NCBI RefSeq assembly: GCF_014805685.1
Contig: NC_060893.1
Span: forward strand, 11,026,273-11,090,272
Direction: 5' to 3'
From: Silurus meridionalis
Taxonomy: Eukaryota; Chordata; Actinopteri; Siluriformes; Siluridae
Length of the DNA: 64,000 bases
Under the pieces are notes generated by a model. It saw only the letters and a program-made list of their open reading frames with translations. It had not been told where the DNA came from and ran no database searches. Below are positions 1 through 13,206 of the stretch, piece after piece; positions within the stretch are counted from its first letter, which is position 1; each line of letters starts with the position of its first letter. The position numbers were made by a program, and so were the translations under genes.

Positions 1-227
1 CGATGTGATTGAGCTGTAGAGACTGGGCTGTTCTGTAGAAACGATGTGATAGAGCTGTAGATACTGGGCTGTTCTGTAGAAACGATGTGATAGAGCTGTA
101 GAGACTGGGCTGTTCTGTAAAAACTGTGATAGAGATATAGAAACTGGGCTGTTCTGTAGAAACATTGTGATAAAGGTTTAGAGACTGGGCTGTTTTGTAG
201 AAACGTTGTGATAAAGGTTTAGAGACA
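1..227. repeat. 41-bp minisatellite, about 5.5 copies
   Basis: Units start at 1, 42, 83, 124, 163 and 204. The consensus contains CGATGTGATAGAGCTGTAG and GGGCTGTTCTGTAGAAA. The first three units are nearly identical; later ones diverge (GATAAAGGTTTAG variant). The array runs off the left edge, so its true length is unknown. Confidence 0.95.
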
Positions 228-830
228 TCCCACCTCATGAAGATTGTGGACCTTTAAAGATGTAGATGCCGACCCCGCAAACATCCCGAACCATCTAGAG
301 ACGTACCAGGGCCATTTGGATACCACTTCATGTGGAGTTTGGACATTGGACCTTTTTGAGTGTTTAAAGGCTCTGGCATGAAGAAGATGGTGTTGGATCT
401 ATGATCATCACAAATGTTGAGCTATTTTATGAGTTGTCAGTAGCTCCTAGTTCCATAGTCTCAAATGACTGTATAACACTGTAGAAACGACATTACTCAT
501 AATCTTACATTATAGTGCTCATGTTAGTTCTCACTCTCTCTTACTCTCTCACACTCTCACTCTCTCACTCACTTCTGTATTGTTTAGAGACTATAATCAC
601 ACTCTTGATATCACCCAAATAAGGATGGGTTCCCCTTTTGAGTCTGGTTCCTCTCAAGGTTTCTTCCTCATAACATCTAAGGGAGTTTTTCCTTGCCACA
701 GTCGCCACGGCTGCTCATCAGGGATAAATACACACCATTCACCTTAACTGTTAAATTCTGTAAAGTTGCTTTGAGACAATGTCTGTTGTAAAAAGCGCTA
801 TAGAAATACACTTGAATTGACTTGACTTGA
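228..830 (-). mobile_element. dispersed repeat (unclassified, retroposon-like) interrupting the minisatellite
   Basis: Read on the minus strand it begins with CAAGTCAAGT-type tandem pentamers, then a block (829-705) nearly identical to 36285-36412 on the plus strand (TATAGCGCTTTT, ACAACAGACATTGTCTC, GATGAGCA.GCCGTGG). It continues through TTCCTTGAGAGG-like text to about 228. The minisatellite resumes immediately after it at 831. The family is common in otophysan fish genomes as I recall. Its class (SINE, LINE end or composite) is not clear from two copies. Confidence 0.7.
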
Positions 831-1450
831 GCTGTTTTGTAGAAATGCTGTGAAAGAAATGAAGAGACTGGGCTGTTCTGTAGAAACGTTGTGATAAAGG
901 TGTAGAGACTGGGCTGTGCATTAGAAATGCTGTGATAGAGGTTTAGAAACTGGTCTATTCTGTAGAAACTCTGGAGATTTGAAAACACTCTGAGTTTTAA
1001 AATGGCAGTTATCTTTCTGTTATCTAAGTGTTGTTGCTGTTTATGTTTGGCAATTAAGATTAGTCGTTAACTACAATGTTTGACATGCTGTAAACTTTTT
1101 AAAAGCACTGTTACTGAGATCAATGTGGTAATTATTTTTTTTGGGTAAATGTTTTGTTACTGTTCATACTTAGCAAGAATTACATTGTGAAAAAGATGTA
1201 GAAACTGTGCTGTTTTTAGAGACACTGTAATAGAAATATAAAAACTGTGCTGTTTTTTATAATGATATATAAAAGATTTTAAGAGTTTTCTGTTCTTTGG
1301 AAATGATGTGATAGAGTTGTAGAGACTGAGCTGTTCTGTAGAAACTCTGTGGAGATTTGAAAACACTGTGACCTTTGAGATGGTAATTATCGTTTTGGGA
1401 AATGTTTTGTAACTGTTTATGGTTTGGCAAGTTGGATTGCTAGCACCCAG
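831..1450. repeat. diverged minisatellite units within a larger tandem duplication
   Basis: Units of the 41-bp family recur at 831-975 and 1186-1365. A flanking block (GGAGATTTGAAAACACT ... TGTTTATG.TTTGGCAA) appears at 965-1055 and 1352-1440, with a more diverged copy at 1095-1180. This indicates higher-order duplication of minisatellite plus flank. Confidence 0.75.
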
Positions 1451-2353
1451 CTATGGTCCTTGGCTCCAATGTTTAACATTCTCATTTTCAATTTATCACT
1501 GTATTAAAGTTATTCTCAGGAGCTCCGATTATTTAAGGTAGAGGGGAATGTAAGACTGTGAGGATTTACACATCCTGTCTTGCTGTACACACACTCTGGA
1601 GACATAATGTATTGTATAGTGGATATACTTGTGTACTCTGGAAAAGCCCAGGGCAAGTACATGATTCAGAATGCAGCAACACAAGCGCTGTTTGAAATTC
1701 TGCTGTCTTGGTTTGTCATAAAAATGGATTTATGAAATGCTGTGGTGAAAACTGTGCAGCATTGGAAGAAATCTTGAACAATTGTGTAGCTGAGGCTTGA
1801 GATAGTCAACAGAGATGTACAGGTAACCGGTAGGAAAAAGGCTGATTATGGGATGCAGCTCTGTTGTTATACAGCACGACGCACTTTGCAGCACATCATA
1901 AGCAGCAGTATCTTTTTCACTTTCATCAAGATAGATATAACACATATTGTTGTGCTGTGCGAACGCTGTATGTTTGTCAGGATGATGACAGTACGTAGGG
2001 TCCCCCCCTCAAAGCATTGTAGCAGTAATCTTAGTGTACATTAAACGAAGCAAAAGCAGTTACGATCATCTGGAGAAAGGGTTGTTTAAAATCAGCAGAA
2101 CATCTCCAAAGTGCGCTTTTTGCTGAAGCAATTTCATTCTCAGCATGCCACAGAAACATGAGGTTTTCTACCTCAAATAACAAGAGATGCTCAGAGGGAA
2201 GGAAAAAGCACTTCACTCTATTTGACAGCCTCCAATTTTAACAATAAATTATGTTTCATCTTTGCCTATTTGTTTGTTTCATGGAAAGATTTTTTTTTCC
2301 CTTTTGGATGCTTTGCTTTAATCCATAATAGTCAGCCATTTTTTTTTTATCTG

Positions 2354-2363
2354 AAATAGGTCA
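2354..2363 (+). promoter_or_regulatory. ROR response element-like site AAATAGGTCA
   Basis: Perfect match to the monomeric RORE core AWNTRGGTCA. About two such matches are expected by chance in a window of this size on both strands, so this is a weak candidate for autoregulation, about 11 kb upstream of exon 1. Confidence 0.2.
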
Positions 2364-3328
2364 GTATAATCACAACGGAGAAGGATGGGACGCCACGGCA
2401 AAAAGGAAATCAATAGAGATATCTATTTGTCGTAAAGCAGGACGGCTTGATTTTTTATCCCTTTCTTCTTTTTCCTCTTTCCACTTTTTCTTCCATCCAC
2501 ACAGTATGACAGGTCTTCATTTTTTAACACAAGCATTTTTATTTATTTATTTATTTTTTTTTTTGCTGCCCATTTTCTGAAATCACAAATAGGCTTTTGT
2601 GAATATACTTTGTTTGCATAAGTTGTTAAAAATGAATCCAGTCTTTATGTACCCGCTGTTCATGGTTAGAGGGATTTGAAAGAAAGAGGCTGGGCATTAA
2701 TGGAAGGCGCCGCGGCAGCTTTGTTGTTGTGCAGGAAAAGGCTGAGGAGCTGGACGTGTCTGCTGATGCAGGAAGAGTTCCTCGACTAAATGTACTGGAC
2801 CACCTTGGCTCTTAGTAACCGCTTAATCTGAATCCCCCCTCAGCGGCATTGTGCACGACTTCAGCTTTGTCAGCTTTTCTGCTGTCTGTCTATCCCTTTG
2901 TGTCTCTTTCTAACCTGAAAGGCCTTGTTGTGCAGCTCTGTCAGACCAGCCAAACACCAATGAAAGATACACATCACACAAACAGAAGCTGCATGAGTGC
3001 TCGCTAAAATAAAGCGTTCCATCTGCTAGGATAGCTGACAAGGTGTGGATATGTGTGGGCAATCCGTAGCCATAGCTGGGAAGACGAGGGGTGTATGACA
3101 CTGACTGGCATTGTGCTGGCTCTGTGTGCTGTAGACTCGGTGGCCTTGGAACAAGTTATCACGCCTTATCACTTTGCCATCTTATTTGTTCAGCAGCCCA
3201 CAAGATCACAATTATAAGAACAAAGGGCAAGGAACATGAGGCTCAGGCGGGAAAAATTGTTACGGTTTTTGTTTTATTTACCACTGCTAAAACATCCTTG
3301 TGTCATCAGAGTGCCATTGCTGCACTTG

Positions 3329-3330
<2 letters not shown>

Positions 3331-3406
<76 letters not shown>
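3331..3406. repeat. (TG)38 microsatellite
   Basis: Uninterrupted TG dinucleotides, 76 bp. Open frames over it translate to Cys-Val repeats and are not genes. Confidence 0.98.
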
Positions 3407-3407
<1 letters not shown>

Positions 3408-4554
3408 CAAAAAAACTGCCAGTACTTTTTATATGCAGCTTTAGTATATATATATATTGGAGTTATGGTACAGTAACTAAATATTACCAGAACATCACCT
3501 AATTACAAATGATTGTACAATAATTTTATTATTTAATTTTTTTTATTTTTAATGAGGATGAAAAAGCGAATTTATACAAATCACAGTCTTGTATTAGTAG
3601 TTATACATCTCAATATGCTTGATTTTTTATCCACTCAGGTTAACTATCCTTAAGCATATTGTGGTGTTCGGTGCTGGACTATTATTCTCTATCAGAAGCC
3701 TGATTTTATATTTGATTTAAAACAGCAGTGGGCATAAAAGAACAGTGGTGATTATGTACCGCTGAAATAACGAAACCTGTAATTATCATGCATAAATGCA
3801 ATACTGTAGAAGAAAGTAAGAAACTATACAGATATCTACATATAAGCGATAATTATAGTGTGTTAACAAAAGACAATTTGAAGCCTCCTCGCTGTTTGCA
3901 TGTGTGGATTTGAGGTGAAGTTTGGTGTAGTGGTGAAGCGAGTTAACCCAATGTACAGGGAGACATCATTATACCTAATTATGATTGACTTACATTATTA
4001 AAGGCTAAGAGACCGATAAAGACAGTGTGTGTGAGACAGGGAGAGAAAGAGAAACTGAACAGAGTGCACTGCACTGTATATATGTTTGTCTCATTTCCCT
4101 CATTCTCCCACATCCTCTGTCATTTCACTCCATTTCCTCCAGCTTGTACGCATTAATGCATGTGCAGGTTGTTGTCTTTGCCCACTCCACCTGCGTAGTG
4201 CTTACACCTCTGTAGGGCAGGAGCGGTGCTGATTAAGTGGCAGCCTCCCTAATGATATGCTGAGCTTGCTGCAAAGATCAAGATCATTTCTCACTACATG
4301 GTCATTAAAAGAGTTCACCTAAATAATTTCTGCTTGCATAATTCACAAAACTTTCAAAGTGTCATGAGGTGGCTAACATAAGAAGAAATTCTACACAATT
4401 AAGGATGCACCACATGTCAAGGTGCTAATAAAATGATATATGAACTATAATTAAAAAAAAGGGGAAAAAAGTAAATAAATAAACAATAAAACTTCTGAAC
4501 AATGAACTTCTAGTTAGCATCACTTGTCTTCTAAACAGCAATAGTGAATACATA

Positions 4555-4703
<149 letters not shown>

Positions 4704-5795
4704 AGTATCTAGTTTTCTCTCTCTTTTTGTCTCACTGTCTCTAAAAAAAAGTGTAGAGCAGTTTTTACAGTTACGGCATCATTTCTACAAGCACACACAC
4801 ACACTCACATAGACACACAAGCTACTATATCCCTTTATCCTATGCCTTCCAATAACCCTTTCTCACCTAATCTACCGAAATAAAATGACAGACATAAAAA
4901 CATTTTAGTTTGACTTAATTCGAATTCTCGTAGTGACAGAAATGAAAAACTTTAACAAAGTTTTACATTACAGGGGTTTTATTTTGCACTGACAGTTTCT
5001 AACTGCTGCCTTAAAACAAAAAAGACACTATTTGTATTTTAGCTCCAGTGTACAAATGAGCCTTAATGCAAAATGTTTCAACAGTAATGCAATCAGCCAA
5101 ACACTAAAAGAAAGCCTGTAACACTTTAAGTATTAATGTAAAAAAAATATATATATATATAGCACAATGGTGTTGATTGTTAATTGCTAATGCTAATCCA
5201 AGTTTTCTTTGAACCTCTACAATACCTATATAGATATAACAGTTTTTTTTAGCTGCTTTCTGATTCTTAAAGCTCAATACTCTCAACATTAAGCTGTGCA
5301 TGAACATCAGATAATATCTAATCTGACACACATACTTTCAGTCAGTCACAATTCTTGAAGATGCCTTAGGTGACGTTTTCCCTTACATAATAATCTCAAC
5401 CCATTAAAAGCACCCCTAATTATCTCAGTGGGTAATCTGATGCATAGAGCCATCTGTCTGGCTCTTATAGTCCAAACTAGTGGCTGTACAGTATCTGTCC
5501 AAGTCCCCAAAGCTAGACTTTAAGAAAAGGGCCTTATAAAAGGCAATGTAAATGACTAGATCTTTTCTGAAGCTTGGCAGCAAATAAGGATATTTTAGTA
5601 ATTGTTTCAAATAAAATTTCTGAATTCATTTTGAGGATGGGACTATGTGAACTTTTCTTAACCCTTCATGCTTTGAAAAGTTTGGGTTAAGGTATAAAGG
5701 TTTGTGACTATATTTGGCCGAAGGCTGCTGGGAAAATGCTGGATATGTGTGTGGCAATTTTAAACTAAAAAAGCTAAAAAATAATTTAACTAAAA

Positions 5796-5825
5796 AATAA
5801 ACTAAAAAAGCTTTTTTAGTTTATT
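5796..5825. repeat. 30-bp perfect palindrome
   Basis: Two 15-bp arms meet at an AAGCTT centre (left arm AATAAACTAAAAAAG). Direct repeats of ACTAAAAAA lie just 5' (5763-5795). It could form a cruciform. Origin unknown. Confidence 0.9.
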
Positions 5826-6710
5826 GGATGTCATTTTTGGACCAAACCATTAGGCCTTCTCTGGGGTTTGCAGCAAAAGACATGAAAGCATAACTACAAA
5901 CCTTTTCCCACTAAATCAGTTGAACATGTTGTTCGTATTGAACAATTTATAGACGGGTGTGTAGCCAAGATGTGTCCTGGTGCATTCTCTACATCAAGTG
6001 GACAGGCCGAAGAAACTTAAGGCACTGTGAAAGACTAAAAGTGGGCCAGTTTTAGAGGCCTGTGTGACCTACCTTGCTCAAAGGTTTTTAGGGTGGGAGA
6101 GTTGTGACAGGCCTTCCTCCTCAGTGGAGAACATTACTAATGTGTTTAGGGTGTGTAAAGTAGCAGGGCTGTGATGAATCGCTCACATGCACCCATGGCA
6201 TCCTCATAAGTCAACAGTAAAAGAGAGGGCAGGTTCTATGTATCGCCAAAAAAAAAAAGAGAATAAAAGTGTAAATGGTAACCTAGGGCTTAAGAGTAGG
6301 GCTGAAGGAGAAAGCAGAATAGCCTGAAGATCTCTCTCAATCTTCAGAGGAAAGCCTGTCCCTCTGGTGGGCTCCTGTCTTAATAGACAGCGTGTTTTAA
6401 AAAGAAAGTTATTTTCACTCCAAGACAATGGTGATTTTAATAAATGAGTGTAATATGGGCTGTGGGAGGTGGGAGGCCTCTACGGTCCATTCCTCTCCAT
6501 TAGAAAGAAAAAAAGACCTGTGATTTAAAATAAATTAGTCTTAGCAGACAAAGGCAAGTCGTGGCACGTAACGAATTATCATATTTTTTTCCAAATGTTT
6601 TTCACTGCATAGCTAAGAGAATTAAGTCTATTTTTTTCTTTATATTTTTCTTAACATTTTATTTTAATGCAATGTTGTGGCATGTAGTGTTATTTTGTAT
6701 TTATATATTT

Positions 6711-6844
6711 TTGTGTGTGTGTATATATTCAGTACATCATTGATAAATTAATTAGCATTACTAATTATGACAGTGGAAGGTCCTCACAAGGATAGTAAGA
6801 CAAACGTGTGTGTGTGTGTGTGCCCATGTACAAGTAGCTAAGAG

Positions 6845-6899
<55 letters not shown>

Positions 6900-7020
6900 T
6901 CAGTACATCATTGATAAATTAATTAGCATTACTAATTATGACAGTGGAAGGTCCTCACAAGGATAGTAAGACAAACGTGTGTGTGTGTGTGTGTGCCCAT
7001 GTACAAGTAGCTAAGAGAGC

Positions 7021-7077
<57 letters not shown>
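6711..7077. repeat. tandem duplication of about 171 bp bounded by GT microsatellites
   Basis: The block from GTATATATTCAGTACATC to AAGAGAGCGTG occurs at 6721-6850 and again at 6892-7023, almost identical, and each copy ends in a long GT run (6849-6893; 7024-7077). An internal GT run differs by about one unit between copies. Confidence 0.95.
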
Positions 7078-7079
<2 letters not shown>

Positions 7080-8268
7080 ATTGACGTGGGGTCATCCATC
7101 ACATACACCAGGGGGTCTCCCTAGTATGCTCCTCAATAATGAACTTCATTCGTTAAATTCTCTTCTCAAAGGCCACACTCACCCACTGCCCTTTTCAGCT
7201 ACTGCAACTCGCTGCAGCTGCAGCAGCATGGTAGGAAGAAAAAAAACAATAATCATGCTTTTCCTTGTGACAGTCACACTCATGAAGGATCAGCAGCACC
7301 ATTACCAATCCCTCATGCCTAGTTATGGCCATAATTATCACGCCCAAAATCTCCTGCCCTACTTCATGCGGGAGAGGAAGAAGTGAAGGCACTTTTCTAA
7401 TCACCCCAGTCCCTTATCCAGTTCTCCACTACATGGAAAGAAGGGTAGCTTATCTTGTTTTGGGTTTTTTTTTTGCGGGGGGGCGACTGGAAGTGAGGGA
7501 TCATTAGAATGGAAGAGGATGCTGTGCTTCCTTACCTAGCCAGTCTCAGCCTCTACCACATGCTGCTGTGTGTCTGTAGCACCAGACGCCTCTTCCTCTC
7601 CTCTCTGCACTGTTTCTATCTCTGTGTGAAAGCCTGTTTTCATCCTCCACTTCCCCAAGCAAAATCTCATCATGCCTCGGAGTGCAGGGGGTTAATATTA
7701 AATAAATACTACCACTCTTTTAAATGTATTTACAGACAAACAAAAGAAATAAAATGGAGAGCTGTATAGAGTTACAGATTTTTCTGGGTTTTTAGAGAAA
7801 TCCCTTATCGGTTATTGCTGGATAATTTGTTTGCCTTTAGTCAGTAATAGTGAAAGCAATCTATTTTTCTCTGTAACAGCTTTGTAAACATATTTGTTTG
7901 TCTTGTTATCAGTAAAAATCTGATTGCACAAATACAAAAGAATTGACTTGTCCTGTCATAATAATAAAACAGAGCAATGACCGCAGAAACAGTTTTCTAA
8001 ATAGCTGCTTAAGGTAAAATGGAAATTTTAATTATAGCAAGCGTAAGAGGGCTTATCAAAATCGCCCCTGCCAAATGTCTCCAAATTAATAATACCTGGA
8101 AGGGTGTATGTATAATTTGGTGCAAATTCAGCATGCTGTCTTGTGTGGAAGACGATCTGAGCTTGTTTAAGCAACACATCAAAGCTTGTTGGACATGCTG
8201 TTTCCTACTTGTTTTGCTTATATTGGCATTCAGAATACTACGTATAACTATTATAGGGAACGGAATAA

Positions 8269-8700
8269 GTGATTACCGTAATTTCCGGACTATTAAACGC
8301 ACCCAAATATAAGCCGCACCCACTGAATTTTACAAATATTTTTATTTTGAACATAAATACGCCGCACCTGTCTATAAGCCGCAGGTTTCCACATTGAAAC
8401 TATCGGTGAACATTGAACATTGAAACCATCGGTGAAGCTTTTCTCCCGATGCCGTGCAGCTCAGAACACAGGTGAAGTGTGTTTTTTCATGCATGAATGA
8501 TTCTCCTTTCCTGTAGACAGTCTGAGTGAGCGGCAGGTCAAACATCAGAGGAACATCATCCATATTTATGATGTGGTGCGGCCCGATTCAGTGGGAGCGC
8601 GATTTAATATAAAGAGTTTCATTGGTTCACCTGCAATTTCATTGGTCTAATGTAATGGAGCTCAGTTTTTTGGCTTGAAGTTTGTGAAACCCAGGAAAAA
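8269..8700 (-). mobile_element. pogo/Tigger-like DNA transposon remnant
   Basis: The left part (ACCGTAATTTCCGGACTAT, then repeated ATAAGCCGCACC-type text, 8275-8390) is the terminal sequence of a repeat widespread in fish. On the minus strand, 8563-8372 is open for 63 codons and reads MDDVPLMFDLPLTQTV ... HEKTHFTCVLSCTASGEKL. This resembles the first catalytic-Asp block of pogo-family DDE transposases, where the family has NMDETP ... GHEK ... VVLA ... DG.KL. Only this internal piece is visible and it runs directly into the terminal sequence, so the element is deleted and inactive. The right boundary is uncertain. Confidence 0.7.
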
Positions 8701-10209
8701 TCCATATATTAGCTGCTTCGTTGCATAAATTAAGTCACACAGGTTTGCTCAAACCTCTTTCTTACATTTACATGACGAGAACTCAGAAAGCCTATTGAGA
8801 TTTTAGCTCGATCTATTTCTTAGTGAACATGAATCAGATGTAACATCGCAGTGTATCGTGGGTATTTCATGGCTACAAGATTACATTGTTAGTACACTAC
8901 CTGTATTGTGCATTATTGGACAGAATGTGTGCACTGGATATTCTCCACTGGGTTTATGGGCACTAGTGGAAAAGGACAGACTCTAAATATAGTGCACTAG
9001 TAAGTGAGCAGGAAATTCTAGGAAATATTCGGTTGGTGTGTTTCATTTGATTTTTATTGATTTCCATGTTGAAATTGTGTTAATCAAACATTATTATTAT
9101 ACTTAATAGACGTTAATGAGTAAAGATTGATAAAAGGAATGGCACATTACTATGAGCTGCAGTTCCTTTTGTATTTTGTATATCACTAACATCGACTCTA
9201 TAACTATTGAGTCATTAGTGTAGGAAGTCTTTAACGTACACGTTCCTAACCGTAACCCTTTCATGCACGGTAGCAGTCATTAGCTATGATTATTTGACCT
9301 TTATTTGAAATCAGCTAGTCTTCTTCTGTAGTTCCTGCGGGTTATATTCGTAATTCTGAAAGTTTGCATGCAAATAATATGAATAGTACCATGTGTTTTT
9401 GGAATTTATGCGCATCACACTCCGGTTCTTTTCTCTGTTTCCGCATCTTCTCCTGCACTCCTTTTTGTTTGAATGTTATTGTAATGGCTTGCTTCTCCTC
9501 TAAGAAAAGAAACCCAATAGTCTTGTCTATTTATCCTGAAAATAGATATTCCCCGTGTTGTCTGAGTGATTTATTGAAGTCCTCCTCACAGGTGGAAGCT
9601 ACAGGAAATTGCCTGGAATAGCTTTAAATTGGTTTATAATGTCTCACATGGGTTTCTGATTTTGTGGTTTATATATTGTGGGTTTATATTTATATTAAAT
9701 ACGTGCGCGGTTGACTTTCGATGTATTTATTTTTATGCGTTAATTTTAAAAAACACTTATGAAGATGCTGTGGTGTTAAACGAGCTGTTAGGTGCCTTTA
9801 ATTCAGAAAGCTTAAAGCCACAATGAGGTACACTTTTTCTGCCCATGGTTTTATTGTGCATTTTTCATCAGATGTCTGAAGTCCTCTGAGCTTCGACCTA
9901 TGAGTCCCTACTCAGAGCTATATGATATATGGTATTGCTTCAAAATGGGCATTGAGTGATTGGTATAGAGCAGTGGGTACAAATGTTAAATTTGTTTTGT
10001 GAAGTGCATCAAACTTACATCACATAGACGTAGGCCATTAAGTGTCCACCCTTGAGTGCATTAATAATACAAGGTTCTTTAAAATCTGATTTCTCTAATT
10101 CTCTTTCTCTATTATTCGTCCTTCCTCTGTCTTGAATTGTACATCTTGCTTTCTCACTCTCCCTCTCTCTCTCTTCTCTTTTTTTTCTCTCTTCTCTCTC
10201 TCTCTGGAG

Positions 10210-10500
10210 CCATGGTACAGTGCTCAGGAGAGGCTGGAAGATCAGCTGCTGTGTGTTGAGGCCGTGTGTAGGATGGCTACTGACAGACTGCTAATGAGAC
10301 CATTATCGGCTGCGGTCCTCTCCTCTCTCCTCCGGGGCACCGGTGGCTGCTCCTCGTCTCCTCTCAATTGAATTCCATCCCACAGGGCTTGTTTACAATA
10401 AATACATTGGGTCAAATTAATCAGAACAGGAACGGCAGACACTTTACTCGGGCCGGCATTTATCCACAGAGACAGAGGAGTCTGAGAGAAGGCAGACCAC
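10210..10500. promoter_or_regulatory. candidate conserved regulatory element
   Basis: Repeat-free, balanced composition, with a forkhead-type TTGTTTACA (10389-10397), a near-RORE ACATTGGGTCA (10404-10414) and TTAATC. It lies 3 kb 5' of exon 1. Conservation is inferred from texture only and is untested. Confidence 0.3.
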
Positions 10501-11002
10501 CTCTTGCTTCCTCTTAGCCGCGGTCAGATGAAATAGCATCCTTGGTAAAATAAATGCTGGGTGAAAATTACTGCATGCTACTAGCATTAATGAATTTGTC
10601 AGCACTTGTTTTTTTTTTTTTATGATTACATTGTTTTTGTATTACAGTATACTATGTGACATTATATTGCACAATTTGGCAGATAAGGAGTCAAAATTTG
10701 TAGAGGTATAAAAATGAGTTTGTACTAATATCTAGCAATAACGCATTAAATGTTGGTTGTTGAGGGGATGCATTGAAAAGATGCGAAGTGTTCATGGTTG
10801 TGCATGGATCTCAGTTTCGTTTAAAGCAGTTCAGCAGTTTTAAAGCCCTGACAGAAAATCCAGGCCCTTATAGCTCGATAGCACATTTCCATAGGCTTCC
10901 TGTTATTGGATTGGCAGCAGCTGAGCTCATTAACACCAGATCTTTCTGCGGCCTACTGCAGCCGCCACTTTGCTGTTCCAGTGTAGAGAGCTGAGAAGGA
11001 GA

Positions 11003-11008
<6 letters not shown>

Positions 11009-11045
<37 letters not shown>
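11009..11045. repeat. (GA)n microsatellite
   Basis: About 18 GA units, preceded by imperfect GA. Confidence 0.95.
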
Positions 11046-11050
<5 letters not shown>

Positions 11051-12668
11051 TCTCTAGTGACACAGCACAGAGAAGATGAGATGATGCACTGACAAAGAGG
11101 AGGATATGTGAATTATTAGGGTTTAGTGTTATACACTGATCCTGTGTGTGTAATTAAAAAAAAAGTCATGATACTATTGCTATGCACCTCGCTGAGACGC
11201 TAATACAGATAAATAAGAACTGTTGATGTGAGATTGTAGTGTTTCTTGGAATACAAACATGCCTGCTAACATGGGCTGCAGATGCACATCTGCGCTGGCA
11301 TATGTGCAAACGCGCAAACGCATGCGTAATCATACACACCTTCCTCTCTGTATTTCGTCTATCGCGTTCTGCATCTCAGTGCCCCAGACATGCAGATTGT
11401 TTTTCTGCATTATAGATAAGTTGCATTTAGTCTAAACTTCAATTTATCTTACTGCCATCTTTAGAGCCAGAGAGATATGGTGCGCGAATGCTTTTTCGAA
11501 GTCTTCTTTCAGCCTTTTGAACACCCAGTTATGTGCCCGGAGGCTATCGCATGCTGGTTAGTGAGTCTTTTTTGCTCTCGACAGCTTCTGTTTGAGTCGT
11601 TGCTATTGCTGCACATCTCTGCAGCGCTCTGCCAACCACAAGAAAAGCAGTGCTGCAGACCTGGCAGTTGAAGCTTACCACTCATCTAAAAAACATGCCA
11701 TTGTGGTCAAACACGGAACCTGACATGACACAATATAACTTCTTATAGCTAGCATTAACAATTAACATCCTGTGCCGAGCTACCAATCACCCCCGACCGT
11801 GCTAAAACATTTACCAGCATGGATGCGGGACTTGCCTCATTTGTTAATCAAGGCAGTGAAATCCCATTTTGTTTATTAAGTAGTGCTGGATGACAGATCA
11901 TTGTTGACATAGCATGAGTTCATTTATTTTTACTGCCTCTAATTGATTGTGTGTGAGGTTGTGATCAGACGGTAATTTTTGCCATTTGTGGCATCTGCTG
12001 TGGAGCGAGAGCTTGCATGTTTTTCTCGACTGCACTGAAAGCACCGCTGTGCCTGTTTTTTAAACAAACCCTGTGGATTCGGGGGTTTTATTTTTCTGTA
12101 CCATTTGACTTCAATACAAGACATTCTTGACAAAATGGGTGTCTTTTGAGTTTTAAAGCTCAGTCACTGATATTTGCTGCTCTTCCTTTTATCAAGCATA
12201 CATTTAATAACATTTTATAAGAAATACATTTGCAGATAAATGTTTATGTTAAGGGCAAATCAAACACATCCTTGTTTATAGAAATTTCAATGAAGTGAGA
12301 TAGTTGGCCAGGGCTGGCTTTACGCTAAGAGCACAATCAAGAGAAGCCAACTGGTTCAGAGCCTGAGGAGATTATTGGAAAGGAAGAGAGAGAGAGGAGG
12401 AGGAGGAAGAGGAATGGATGAGTGGAGATTTCAGAAGTAATGGAGGGAGAGAAAATGAAAAGGTTGGCTGGAGAGTGAAACTCATCAGACAGTTGCTGTG
12501 CGGTGGATAGGATCAGCGAGCCCCCCCTCCTTTCTCTGTGAGCTATCTGCTGGAGCTCAGCTGCTGGGGCAGGCAGTGTGAGCCACTTTGCCAGCAGGCA
12601 GGAGAGAAGAAGAGGAGAGAGGAGAGCATGAAACCAGCTTCCTGGAGGGAGGTCAGGAAGAGCAGCCA

Positions 12669-12672
<4 letters not shown>

Positions 12673-12721
<49 letters not shown>

Positions 12722-12842
12722 CCTCTCTGAAAACATCTGGAGAGACATCCTACCTCATCTGCCCCCTCATTAATATCAGCATGAGCGCAGGGAGAAAGAG
12801 TACCACCGAACCAAAAGAGGAAGGATTACTCTGTCTTCCAAA

Positions 12843-12909
<67 letters not shown>

Positions 12910-12983
12910 CACCTTTGTTATGATCTGGCCCTTATCATCATCATCATCATCATTATTATATTATAATTATAATAATAATAACA

Positions 12984-13037
<54 letters not shown>
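12673..13037. repeat. cluster of (CT)n, (AT)n and (ATC/ATT)n tracts before the promoter
   Basis: (CT)23 at 12673-12718, (TA)29 at 12849-12907, then ATC trinucleotides followed by a long ATT tract to 13037. It ends about 70 bp before the CpG-rich promoter begins. Frames over it give Ser-Leu, Tyr-Ile and poly-Tyr artefacts. Confidence 0.95.
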
Positions 13038-13039
<2 letters not shown>

Positions 13040-13206
13040 CCCTCCAAACACACCCACCCATCCACCCCCCTTCATTTACTTTCTCAACCGTTCCTCCAGT
13101 CAGCCAGGAAAAAAGGCGCCGCCCCTGACCACGCCCCCGAACGCAATTCGTTGAGCGCTATGCCAATCATCGGGGTAAATGGGGGCGGGCCGTGTGTTGT
13201 CACAGT

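Larger units (their letters stand above)
8701..13080. other. non-coding stretch 5' of the rora exon 1 promoter
   Basis: Contains a TATAGTGCACTAG-type dispersed-repeat fragment near 8880-9010 (weak), a (GA)n tract, CT/AT/ATT tracts at 12.67-13.04 kb and a repeat-poor candidate element at 10.2-10.5 kb. No coding exon seen. Confidence 0.6.

Noticed and set aside
3091..3502. Open frames with Cys-Val, Tyr-Ile, Ser-Leu, His-Thr or Arg-Glu runs (here and at all microsatellites)
   Set aside because: They are translations of GT, AT, CT, CA and GA repeats with no other coding signal.
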